In this document: positions 27,345-36,270 of the stretch, piece after piece
Numbering within the stretch: the stretch's first letter is position 1
Layout of the letters: every line of letters begins with the position of its first letter
DNA from: Prevotella sp. P3-122
GTDB lineage: Bacteria > Bacteroidota > Bacteroidia > Bacteroidales > Bacteroidaceae
Direction of reading: 5' to 3'
NCBI RefSeq assembly: GCF_002251365.1
Contig: NZ_NPJH01000079.1
Coordinates: forward strand, 124,001-188,000
DNA length: 64,000 nt
Program-made: the position numbers and the translations under genes
The notes under the pieces: model-generated
Databases searched by the model: none
The model's input: only the letters and a program-made list of their open reading frames with translations
Told to the model about the DNA's origin: nothing

Positions 27345-27385
27345 CCGCACCAAGCAGTACCTCTCCGTGGTCCTGCTTGGTGCGG
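27345..27385 (+). terminator. Terminator of the CotH gene
   Basis: A perfect 13-bp stem (CCGCACCAAGCAG and complement) with a 15-base loop starts 27 bases after the stop codon. Confidence 0.8.
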
Positions 27386-27443
27386 ACTGTTGTTTAGGCA
27401 TTTATTTATCCACGAAAAGCCACTTTAATAAAATAAAAATGAT

Positions 27444-27451
27444 TAACTTTG
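27444..27451 (+). promoter_or_regulatory. Bacteroidota -7 element for the exopolysaccharide operon
   Basis: TAACTTTG matches TAnnTTTG 71 bases before the ATG at 27523. It probably drives the plus-strand operon from 27523 to 36218. Confidence 0.6.
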
Positions 27452-27522
27452 CAACAAAATTGAAAAAATAGAGTTTTATATAATAACAATACCAACCATA
27501 AAAAATAGAACAGTTTCCAAAA

Positions 27523-30057
27523 ATGAAAAGAAACATATTATCAATACTACTGTTGATAATGTGCCCGTTGCTCGCTACGGCACAATCGTCAATGACTGAT
27601 GACCAACTGATGCAGTTTGTAATTAAAGAGCATAATGCCGGAACTTCACAGCAGCAGATAGTAACCAAGCTCATGCAACGCGGCGTAGACATCCAGCAAA
27701 TCAGAAGGGTAAAGGCAAAATACGAACGCCAGATAAAGCAGAGCGGACTCGGAAATGTTGCCGACAAGGCCGTTGGAGACGCAGAGACAAGAATGAGGCA
27801 GAACAACGGCAAGACAAAGGACTCAAATACGCCAGAGATTACAACATCTAAAGATGCCGGAACAAGCTACCACATCCAGGACATCACCACATGGCAGCAG
27901 ACATACGACGAGAACAGCGAGGATTTCATCAGGATGCAGGCCGAGCTGGGCGGGCTGCTGCCCACCGACTCTATAGAATGGCTCAACCAGCTGCTGAAGG
28001 AGAAAGAACTGGACCAGAAGAAGGTCTTCGGACGTGACATTTTCAACAACAAGGAGCTGACATTCGAGCCGAATATGAACATCGCTACGCCGCAGAACTA
28101 CAAGCTCGGGCCTGGTGATGCCGTATTCATTGACATCTATGGAGCATCTCAGAAAACAATTGAGGGGACAATATCTCCAGATGGCGAAATCACCATTGAC
28201 GGCTTTGGCCCAGTGCATGTCAGCGGACTTACCGTAGCACAAGCCAACAGCAAGCTCAGGTCAACTCTTGGCGCACGGTACAGCAGCAGCCAGATAAAGC
28301 TCACTGTTGGTCAAACCAAGACCATCATGGTAAACGTCATGGGCGAGGTAAAGGTTCCGGGCACTTATACCCTCTCCGCCTTTGCAACAGTATTCCATGC
28401 ACTATACATGGCAGGAGGAACCAATGAGCTGGGAACACTCAGAAGCATCAAAGTCTATCGCAACAACAAGCTCGTAACGGTTGTCGACATCTACGACTAC
28501 ATCCTCAACGGCAAGTTGACAGGCAACATCCGTCTGGCAGACAACGACGTTATCGTTGTTGGGCCATACGACTGTCTCGTGAACATCACCGGCAAGGTGA
28601 AAAGACCAATGTACTATGAGATGAAACGCAATGAGAGCTTAAGCACGTTGCTCAAATACTCTGGCGGTTTTGCTGGCGACGCATACACCAAGTCTGTCAG
28701 AGTGGTGAGAAAAACGGGGCAGCAGCGCTCGGTATTCAACATCGAGGAGTTTGACATGGCGTCATTTCATGTCAGCGACGGCGACTCCGTGAGCGTAGAC
28801 TCCATACTGCCACGATACGAGAATACCGTAGAGCTGAAAGGTGCGGTGTTCCGTCCGGGACTATACCAACTCGGCAACAACATCAACAGCGTACGCTCAC
28901 TCATAGAACATGCCGAAGGCATAACAGAGGAGGCATTTACCAACCGCGCTGTCATGCACCGCATGAAGGCAGACCGTACACTTGAGGTTGTAAGCGTAGA
29001 CCTTGCAGGCATCCTCAACGGTACATCAGCCGATATTCCACTGAAAGAGAACGACGTACTCTTCGTTCCGACAAAGCAAGACGCCATGGTTGACCGCACC
29101 ATCACTATACATGGCGAGGTACACTACCCCGGCATATACAAATATGCAGACAACGAGACCATCGAGGACTTCATCTTGCAGGCTGGTGGACTGCGCGAGT
29201 CAGCATCAATGGTGAAAGTGGATGTCGCACGCCGCGTGAGCGACCCAAAAGCAACAGTCAACGACTCCATTATTGCCCGCACATATAGTTTCGCCATTAA
29301 GGACGGATTTGTTGTCGACGGCACACCGGGCTTCACACTAATGCCTTTCGATGAAGTATATGTCAGGAAGAGCCCGGGCTATAGCGCACAACAGAACATC
29401 AAAGTGGAAGGTCAGGCCATGTTCCCTGGAACATACACCCTGTCCATGAAAAACGAGCGACTCAGCGACATACTGAAAAAAGCCGGAGGTGTCACCGATT
29501 TGGCCTACACTCCAGGTGCACGTCTTGAGAGGCGCATCACTCCTGACGAGAAACTTCGAATGCAGACCATAACCAATATGCTCAACTCTCAGAGCGGCAA
29601 TGACAGCCTCGACATCAAGAAACTTGATTTGGGCAACACATACTATGTCGGTATCGAACTTGACAAGGCGATAGCGGAACCAGGCGGTGACGCAGACATC
29701 GTACTGCGTGAGGGTGACAGGCTCATCATTCCGGAATACAACGGAACAGTCAAAATCTCGGGTGACGTAATGTACCCGAACACCGTGGCTTACGAGAAAG
29801 GCAAGCGTGCATCATACTACATAGACCAGGCCGGCGGATGGGGTGACAGAGCAAAGAAGAGCAACACGTACATCATTTATATGAATGGTACCGTGGCTAA
29901 AGTCGGCCACAATGCCAAGATTATGCCCGGATGCGAGATTGTCGTGCCGAGCAAGCCCAAGAAGGATGCACGCACGCTTGCACAGATACTGACTATCGGC
30001 ACCAGCGTGGCATCGCTCGCAACAATGATAGCAACAATAGCTAACATTGTAAAATAA
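27523..30057 (+). CDS. Polysaccharide export protein with multiple SLBB domains (Wza-like)
   Basis: The 844-residue protein has a signal peptide (MKRNILSILLLIMCPLLATAQ). A Poly_export/Wza-type domain starts near residue 192 (KLGPGDAVFIDIYG, then TISPDGEITIDGFGPVHVSG), and five or six SLBB repeats follow (for example VMGEVKVPGTYTLSAFATV and IHGEVHYPGIYKYADNETIE). A C-terminal hydrophobic segment (about 822-840) may span the outer membrane. It should form the periplasmic and outer-membrane channel for polysaccharide export. It is longer than Escherichia coli Wza (about 380 residues) because of the extra SLBB repeats, as is usual in Bacteroidota. No lipobox Cys was seen. Confidence 0.93.
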   Translation: MKRNILSILLLIMCPLLATAQSSMTDDQLMQFVIKEHNAGTSQQQIVTKLMQRGVDIQQIRRVKAKYERQIKQSGLGNVADKAVGDAETRMRQNNGKTKDSNTPEITTSKDAGTSYHIQDITTWQQTYDENSEDFIRMQAELGGLLPTDSIEWLNQLLKEKELDQKKVFGRDIFNNKELTFEPNMNIATPQNYKLGPGDAVFIDIYGASQKTIEGTISPDGEITIDGFGPVHVSGLTVAQANSKLRSTLGARYSSSQIKLTVGQTKTIMVNVMGEVKVPGTYTLSAFATVFHALYMAGGTNELGTLRSIKVYRNNKLVTVVDIYDYILNGKLTGNIRLADNDVIVVGPYDCLVNITGKVKRPMYYEMKRNESLSTLLKYSGGFAGDAYTKSVRVVRKTGQQRSVFNIEEFDMASFHVSDGDSVSVDSILPRYENTVELKGAVFRPGLYQLGNNINSVRSLIEHAEGITEEAFTNRAVMHRMKADRTLEVVSVDLAGILNGTSADIPLKENDVLFVPTKQDAMVDRTITIHGEVHYPGIYKYADNETIEDFILQAGGLRESASMVKVDVARRVSDPKATVNDSIIARTYSFAIKDGFVVDGTPGFTLMPFDEVYVRKSPGYSAQQNIKVEGQAMFPGTYTLSMKNERLSDILKKAGGVTDLAYTPGARLERRITPDEKLRMQTITNMLNSQSGNDSLDIKKLDLGNTYYVGIELDKAIAEPGGDADIVLREGDRLIIPEYNGTVKISGDVMYPNTVAYEKGKRASYYIDQAGGWGDRAKKSNTYIIYMNGTVAKVGHNAKIMPGCEIVVPSKPKKDARTLAQILTIGTSVASLATMIATIANIVK

Positions 30058-30083
30058 AGCTATCTGAAAGCCAAACATGCAAA

Positions 30084-31136
30084 ATGTCTAAAATGGAAAA
30101 CAATAAAACACCTGAAGTTATTGACCTGAGGGTCATATTCAGCAAAATTTGGTCGGAAAGGAAACTGTTCTACAAAGTTTTGCCAATCACATTTGTTCTC
30201 TCATGCGCTTACATCCTTTGCATACCGAGAACCTATACCTCAAGCCTAAGCCTCGCTCCGGAAATCGGCGGCATGGGCATGGAAGGTACCCTTGGCTCAC
30301 TGGCATCATCATTCGGCATAGACCTTGGTTCCATGGAAACGACAGACGCCATCAACCCCATGCTCTATCCTGACCTGATGGAAGACAACGGTTTTGTAGT
30401 AGGCCTGTTCTCGGTACGGATTAAGACATCCGACGGAGAGATAGAGTCAAGCTACTATGACTATCTTACAAAATATCACCAGGCTCCATGGTGGTCCAAA
30501 CCTATCCAGTGGATAAATGATCTGGTACCAACTAAGGAAGAAGGTATCAAGGGGAATACGGAAAACAGCCCATACGTGTTATCAAAACGTCAGGACGACA
30601 TCGCCAACATGATTAGAGACGACATATCAATAAGTGTTGACAAGAAAACTGCAGTGATAACTATAACTGCCCAAGCTCAGGACGCACTGGCCTGCAAAAT
30701 ACTTGCCGACTCCGTAAAGGAACGCCTGCAGGACTTCATTACAGACTATCGTACGAACAAATCCCGTGTAGATGAGCAATACTACAAGAAACTCATGGAC
30801 GAGGCAAAACAGAACTATGAGAGCGCGCGTCGGATCTATGGCAGCTATGCAGATGCTAACACCGATGTCACCCTTGAAAGTTTCCGCGCCAAGCAGGAGG
30901 ACCTTGAGAACGACATGCAGCTGAAATTCAATACCTACAGCACGCTCATGACACAATATCAGGCTGCCAAGGCAAAGGTTCAGGAGCGCACACCTGCATT
31001 CACAGTTGTCAAGGGTGCTGCGGTACCCATAAAGCCAACTGGGCCAAAGAGAATGCTTTTCGTATTGGGAATGTGTATATTAGCAACTTTTATATTGAGT
31101 CTGTATTCCATAAGAGACCTCCTTCTTAAAGAGTAA
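30084..31136 (+). CDS. Chain-length determinant (Wzz-type) protein
   Basis: The 350-residue protein has a transmembrane segment near residues 27-46 (FYKVLPITFVLSCAYILCIP) and another near 322-342 (MLFVLGMCILATFILSLYS), with a coiled-coil periplasmic domain between. This is the Wzz/PCP topology. It lacks a C-terminal tyrosine-kinase domain. It should set polymer length with the export protein 26 bases upstream. A second ATG at 30093 is possible. Confidence 0.92.
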   Translation: MSKMENNKTPEVIDLRVIFSKIWSERKLFYKVLPITFVLSCAYILCIPRTYTSSLSLAPEIGGMGMEGTLGSLASSFGIDLGSMETTDAINPMLYPDLMEDNGFVVGLFSVRIKTSDGEIESSYYDYLTKYHQAPWWSKPIQWINDLVPTKEEGIKGNTENSPYVLSKRQDDIANMIRDDISISVDKKTAVITITAQAQDALACKILADSVKERLQDFITDYRTNKSRVDEQYYKKLMDEAKQNYESARRIYGSYADANTDVTLESFRAKQEDLENDMQLKFNTYSTLMTQYQAAKAKVQERTPAFTVVKGAAVPIKPTGPKRMLFVLGMCILATFILSLYSIRDLLLKE

Positions 31137-31249
31137 TTTTTTTGTCATATTACACACATTAACAATATATGCACAATCCCATGGTAGAGGAGCTATGCAA
31201 GTATACCAAAGGGTAAGAATACTCTATGTAAGAAAAATAGCATTTAAAC

Positions 31250-32788
31250 ATGACAGATAATAATAGCGACAATGATTTCGGACAAGCAAGGCAAAAGAGA
31301 ATAGCATCTAACGCTATGGTTCTTTTTGCCAGAATATTTATTATAACTATTGTCAATCTCTATTCTGTACGTTATATCATTAAAGGGCTCGGAATAGAAG
31401 ACTATGGTATCTACAATGCCATAGCAGGTGTTGTAATGACAAGTTCATGTTTAATACCTGTATTAGCTTTGTCGATGCAACGCTTTTATTCCTATACCAT
31501 GGGTAAAGGGGACTTCGACAAATTAAAGACGCTTTTCTCGACAGGAGTGAATATAAGTCTTGTTTTTTCACTACTTATAGTTGTTTTTTTCGAAACATTA
31601 GGGCTTTGGTTCATCAATACACAATTGACCATTCCTGATGGAAGGGTAGCAGAAGCTATACTAGTATTTCATCTCTCACTATTTTCCTTTGTGTTTTCTT
31701 TGCTACAAGTTCCTTATACAGCTGCGGTATTCTCTAATGAACAAATGGGAATTTACGCATTGATTTCGACTATAGAGTGTATTGCAAAATTTGCAATTGC
31801 AATTATGATCAGTTATTCCTCATATGACCATCTGGTTTATTATTGCACAGGACTGTTCATTGTTTCAATATTCGTTTTCTTTACATATGCTATTATAGCC
31901 CATCACAGATATGCAGAATGCAGTTATGTTCATGTCAAGGACCGTAAGCTATACAAGGAATTGCTTTCTTTTTCAGGCTGGACATTATACGGAGCCTTAG
32001 CGAGTGTTGGCATGATACAAGGAAGTACCATATTACTGAACATATACTATGGGCCAGTTGCCAACGCCGCTTTCGGAATAGCTGTTAACGTATATAATGC
32101 TTTCATGTCACTTACAAACAGTATTGTTTTGGCATTCAGACCTTCGATGGTAAAGACCTACGCAGAAGATAGACAAGACTTGTTGGGACAGCTTTTTTAC
32201 GTGTGCAACAAAGCTATATTCTTACTTTTAACATGTGTTGCAATACCAATTATTATGGAGACAAGCACTATCTTGAACTTGTGGCTTGGCATTGTCCCAG
32301 AAAACACATCATTATATATATGCCTTTTCGTAATATTCTGTTTATGTTTAGCTTTGCACAACCCTATTACGATTATTATACAATCAATTGGCCGTATAAA
32401 GAACTATCATATGACCATCGAAACCCTTATGGCTTCTTGTGTCCCTTTGACTTGGCTGATGTTTCACATAAAGTTACCATCATATAGTCTGTTTGTCATC
32501 ATGATTTCGCTTTGCATCCTTGCTCATGCTATAAGAGTGCTCTTTCTTCGTTGCAATCATGGATTTTTTTCCATCAAAAACTATCTTATGCAGTTTGTTG
32601 CTCCATGTATGTCAATAGCAATAGCTAATGTGATTGTTACAGGCTGGGTACACACCATGGTGCACAATTGCCTGTTGAGACTATTAGCCGTCTGTTTTAC
32701 ATCCATCCTGGTTACCATCATATTCACCAGTCTTATCGGAACCTCAAAGACAGAGAGAGAATACATAAGGAAAAAGATACACATTTAA
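31250..32788 (+). CDS. Oligosaccharide flippase (Wzx-like, MOP superfamily)
   Basis: The 512-residue integral membrane protein has about 12-14 hydrophobic segments and the N-terminal pattern VRYIIKGLGIEDYGIYNAIAG typical of polysaccharide flippases in this phylum. It should move lipid-linked repeat units across the inner membrane. This gene and the next are visibly more AT-rich than 27523-31136, as is common for variable exopolysaccharide cores. Confidence 0.9.
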   Translation: MTDNNSDNDFGQARQKRIASNAMVLFARIFIITIVNLYSVRYIIKGLGIEDYGIYNAIAGVVMTSSCLIPVLALSMQRFYSYTMGKGDFDKLKTLFSTGVNISLVFSLLIVVFFETLGLWFINTQLTIPDGRVAEAILVFHLSLFSFVFSLLQVPYTAAVFSNEQMGIYALISTIECIAKFAIAIMISYSSYDHLVYYCTGLFIVSIFVFFTYAIIAHHRYAECSYVHVKDRKLYKELLSFSGWTLYGALASVGMIQGSTILLNIYYGPVANAAFGIAVNVYNAFMSLTNSIVLAFRPSMVKTYAEDRQDLLGQLFYVCNKAIFLLLTCVAIPIIMETSTILNLWLGIVPENTSLYICLFVIFCLCLALHNPITIIIQSIGRIKNYHMTIETLMASCVPLTWLMFHIKLPSYSLFVIMISLCILAHAIRVLFLRCNHGFFSIKNYLMQFVAPCMSIAIANVIVTGWVHTMVHNCLLRLLAVCFTSILVTIIFTSLIGTSKTEREYIRKKIHI

Positions 32789-32792
32789 CGTT

Positions 32793-33854
32793 ATGCCATA
32801 TATAATTCTCATATTATTCATATTGACGAGTACATTGTGTTTCTTAGAGCATCGCCTTTCTAAGAAATACAATATTACTATCTATATTACATTGGGAGTT
32901 ATACTTATCATACTAGCAGGGTTAAGAGAAGTTGGTATAGATCCAGATTCCGACAATTATGAGGCCGCATACAGGAATTATTATAGTTCAAATATGCTTG
33001 GCTCCGTTGATTATTCCTTTTTGCTTCTCTCGAACTTGTTCAATTTGTTCACCACAGATGTTCATGCTTTGTTTCTATTTTATGCCTTATTCGGTGTGGC
33101 GTTCAAGTTTATGGCATTTAGACAGCATTCTTCTTACTATTTCTTACCTATCGTGGTGTATCTCAGCTTCTATTATGAGCTACATGAGCTTACCCAGATA
33201 CGAACAGGAATAATGTCAGGATTGTTCTTGTTGGCTATAAAGCCCATAACGGAGGGAAAAAGATTTAAGGCTTTCCTACTGATACTCGCTGGTTCGTTTT
33301 TCCACATTTCCGCAATAATACTTCTTCCTTTCTTGTTTTTGAAGAGCAAGCCATTAAATATGAAGTGGAAAATATTATTGATAGCATTGATTCCTACAGC
33401 CTATGTCATAAGTACTTTGTTGACAAATACCACATTGACATCAAGCATACCATATATAGGTGACAAGCTCATATTATATCAGAAAGCCGAGCAAATGGGC
33501 ACAGCTTCTGTATCCGTCAATATAGTGAGTCCGCTTCTTATGTTGTCTATCTTTATTTATTATTATTTAATAATATTCTCAAAAGCAATAGAACATAAGC
33601 TTAATTGTTATCCAATTTTGATAAAGATATTGGGCGTTGCCCTTTTCTCTTATATTGCATTATCTTTCCTCCCGGTATTGGCAGAAAGAGTATGTTATTT
33701 GCTAAGAATCGTTATTGTCTTGCTGTTCCCTGCAATATCATATACTATCCGCCCAAGGTGGATTGGAATGATAATTGTCATGCTCATTTCCATAATATTC
33801 ATGAATTATGGATTAAGATTACTCGATTTTGTTTTCTTATGGGAAGTAAGTTAA
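32793..33854 (+). CDS. EpsG-family polysaccharide polymerase (Wzy-like)
   Basis: The 353-residue protein has about ten hydrophobic segments. Features of the EpsG family include LAGLREVGIDPDSDNYEAAY near residue 45 and ELTQIRTGIMSGLFLLAI near 135. It probably polymerises the repeat units. It begins 4 bases after the flippase stop codon, so the two are translated as a unit. Confidence 0.88.
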   Translation: MPYIILILFILTSTLCFLEHRLSKKYNITIYITLGVILIILAGLREVGIDPDSDNYEAAYRNYYSSNMLGSVDYSFLLLSNLFNLFTTDVHALFLFYALFGVAFKFMAFRQHSSYYFLPIVVYLSFYYELHELTQIRTGIMSGLFLLAIKPITEGKRFKAFLLILAGSFFHISAIILLPFLFLKSKPLNMKWKILLIALIPTAYVISTLLTNTTLTSSIPYIGDKLILYQKAEQMGTASVSVNIVSPLLMLSIFIYYYLIIFSKAIEHKLNCYPILIKILGVALFSYIALSFLPVLAERVCYLLRIVIVLLFPAISYTIRPRWIGMIIVMLISIIFMNYGLRLLDFVFLWEVS

Positions 33855-33913
33855 TCTCTGGTGTTTTGTGACAGAAAATGAAAAAACTATAAAGCAAAAA
33901 AAATAACCGACAC

Positions 33914-35077
33914 ATGAAAGCAAGAATCATAGCATTATACCTACCGCAATTCCACCCTATTCCAGAAAACGACGAATGGTGGGGACCTGGTTTCACGGAA
34001 TGGACCAACGTTGTAAAGGCCAAGCCATTATTCAAGGGGCACAACCAACCACGCATACCCGCAGACCTTGGTTTTTACGACCTAAGATTACCTGAGACAA
34101 GAGAGCTTCAAGCAAAATTAGCACGAGAGGCTGGTATTGAAGGTTTCTGCTATTATCATTACTGGTTTGGCAATGGCAAGCAACTTCTTGAGCGTCCTTT
34201 CAACGAAGTGCTTGCAAGCAACAAACCCGACTTTCCTTTCTGCCTATGTTGGGCAAACCATACGTGGAGCAACAGTACCTGGCAACGCAAATCGGGATTT
34301 AGCAGTAATACATTGATAGAACAGCTATACCCTGGTAAAGAAGATGACATAGAGCATTTTATGTCAGTACTTCCGGCATTCAAGGACAAAAGATATATTA
34401 CTATAGATGGGCGACCTGTATTTGTACTTTGGGAGCCCAGAGACCATCCTCACGTACAACAATGGATTAACACCTGGCGTGAGCTGGCACTAAAAAACGG
34501 ACTCCCTGGAATATATTTTATAGGCATGACCCATAGTACTCTCGCCTTTAAACAAGATAATAATGGAAAAAGAACAAGGGCTATTCCAAATCTTGAAAGC
34601 AGTAAAGATGTATTTCAGGATATACTGAATATGGGATTTGATGCCGTAAATTCTTATGGGAAAAGAAGAGGCGAGATGCTTAAAGACGGAAAATTTGTCA
34701 ATCTTGCCAAAACAGCATTAAGGAGATTTGGACTTCCTGTTGGCAGACGATTTGATTACTCTAAAACGGTGAAGCACTTTTTCGCTCCTGAGGACTGTTG
34801 GGAAAACGTTTATCCCACTATTCTTCCCCAATGGGACAGAACTCCCAGAAAAGCAGCGTGGGATGGAATATATACAGGAGCGAGTCCAAAAGCTTTTGAA
34901 CAACATATTTTGCAAGCAATGGAAGTTATAAAGGATAAGGCTCCTGAGCACAAAGTGATATTCATGAAATCATGGAACGAGTGGGGAGAAGGCAATTATG
35001 TCGAACCAGACGAGGAATTTGGACACGGATGGTTGCAAGCTATACGTAATGCTATAGACAAGGATTTCCAACCATAA
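33914..35077 (+). CDS. WbsX-family glycosyltransferase
   Basis: The 387-residue cytoplasmic protein opens with ALYLPQFHPIPENDEWWG and GFTEWTNVVKAKPLFKGH, the hallmark of the Glyco_trans_WbsX family. Further motifs are GFCYYHYWF, FCLCWANHTW and SWNEWGEGNYVEPD near the C-terminus. The fold is GH99-like, but members sit in O-antigen and capsule loci and are treated as glycosyltransferases. Donor and acceptor are unknown. Confidence 0.9.
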   Translation: MKARIIALYLPQFHPIPENDEWWGPGFTEWTNVVKAKPLFKGHNQPRIPADLGFYDLRLPETRELQAKLAREAGIEGFCYYHYWFGNGKQLLERPFNEVLASNKPDFPFCLCWANHTWSNSTWQRKSGFSSNTLIEQLYPGKEDDIEHFMSVLPAFKDKRYITIDGRPVFVLWEPRDHPHVQQWINTWRELALKNGLPGIYFIGMTHSTLAFKQDNNGKRTRAIPNLESSKDVFQDILNMGFDAVNSYGKRRGEMLKDGKFVNLAKTALRRFGLPVGRRFDYSKTVKHFFAPEDCWENVYPTILPQWDRTPRKAAWDGIYTGASPKAFEQHILQAMEVIKDKAPEHKVIFMKSWNEWGEGNYVEPDEEFGHGWLQAIRNAIDKDFQP

Positions 35078-35090
35078 GACAATTTTTTCC

Positions 35091-36218
35091 ATGAAAGTAT
35101 TCTATATCAATCCTCAATCATACAACAATCTGAGTACTTACGATTTATCGTTGCTCAAGAACATTCAAGGTCACGATGTTACATATTATCATTGTGACCA
35201 ATACCAACACGACATATTGCCAGGCAACAGCAACAAATGCTATTTCCATTACAACAAGAAAAAATATGGTATCACAAAAGGTATAAGTTACCTATGTAGC
35301 ATAATACGTATAACTATAGACGCTATCATACATAAGCCAGACATAGTACATGTGCAATGGCTACGGGTTTGGCATATTGATTATGTTTTTGCATTACTGA
35401 TGCACTGGATGGGCATACGGCTTATATTTACTGCCCATAACATTCTCCCCCATGTAATTAAGAAAAATGACAAAAGACATTACAAGAGATATTATAAGCT
35501 TGTAGACAACATCATTGTTCACAATAGCAGGACTCGCAAAGAACTTGCAGAGCTTATGGATATTAGTGAAAGAAAAATAAAGGTCATTTTTCATGGTGTT
35601 CTCAATTCTGATACCGCAAAAGCAGATGTCATCTCAAGGGCAGAAGAACTTAGAGAGCTGTTACATATCAAGCCTTCCGACATAGTCTTTTCATGCCTCG
35701 GGGTACAAAAAGAATACAAAGGCACCTCACTTGTTATTGACATCTGGGCTGACAATCCAGAACTAAATGCCAATCCGAATACACACTTGCTTATTGTGGG
35801 ACGCTCGCATGGAATAGATTATGCTCCAATAATCGGATTCTCCAATGTATACATCCTTGACCAAATGATTTCAGACTTGGATTTTGATGCCTATCTTCAT
35901 TTGTCTTCCGCAATTCTGCTGCCATACATCAGAATATCACAAAGCGGTTTGCTGTTTTCTGCAGTAAATCAGCATATACCAGTATTGGTGAGTGATGTTG
36001 GTGGTCTTACAGAGCCATTATCTTATGGCAATATCGGTTGGAACATTGGTACACCGACAAAAGAAAACCTGCAAAGACAAATGCTTGAGTTGGTGAGGAG
36101 GCCAGACGAAATTGAAGCAATAAAGAATAACAGCCAGGAATTTGATAAGGTCAGGAAAGCATATGATTGGGAATCTATTGGAGAAAAGACATCCAGTCTA
36201 TATTCCGGAGAATACTAA
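35091..36218 (+). CDS. Glycosyltransferase family 4-like protein
   Basis: The 375-residue protein has a GT-B pattern: HVQWLRVWHIDY and IFTAHNILPH in the N-terminal half, and SCLGVQKEYKGTSLVIDIW, LLIVGRSHG and a nucleotide-sugar region ISQSGLLFSAVNQHIPVLVS in the C-terminal half. It starts 13 bases after the WbsX gene and ends the first run of plus-strand exopolysaccharide genes. Sugar specificity is unknown. Confidence 0.9.
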   Translation: MKVFYINPQSYNNLSTYDLSLLKNIQGHDVTYYHCDQYQHDILPGNSNKCYFHYNKKKYGITKGISYLCSIIRITIDAIIHKPDIVHVQWLRVWHIDYVFALLMHWMGIRLIFTAHNILPHVIKKNDKRHYKRYYKLVDNIIVHNSRTRKELAELMDISERKIKVIFHGVLNSDTAKADVISRAEELRELLHIKPSDIVFSCLGVQKEYKGTSLVIDIWADNPELNANPNTHLLIVGRSHGIDYAPIIGFSNVYILDQMISDLDFDAYLHLSSAILLPYIRISQSGLLFSAVNQHIPVLVSDVGGLTEPLSYGNIGWNIGTPTKENLQRQMLELVRRPDEIEAIKNNSQEFDKVRKAYDWESIGEKTSSLYSGEY

Positions 36219-36270
36219 CAATGTTCTGTTGGCATACGTTTTGCAGCTGCCAAACAACTAACGGTGAAAG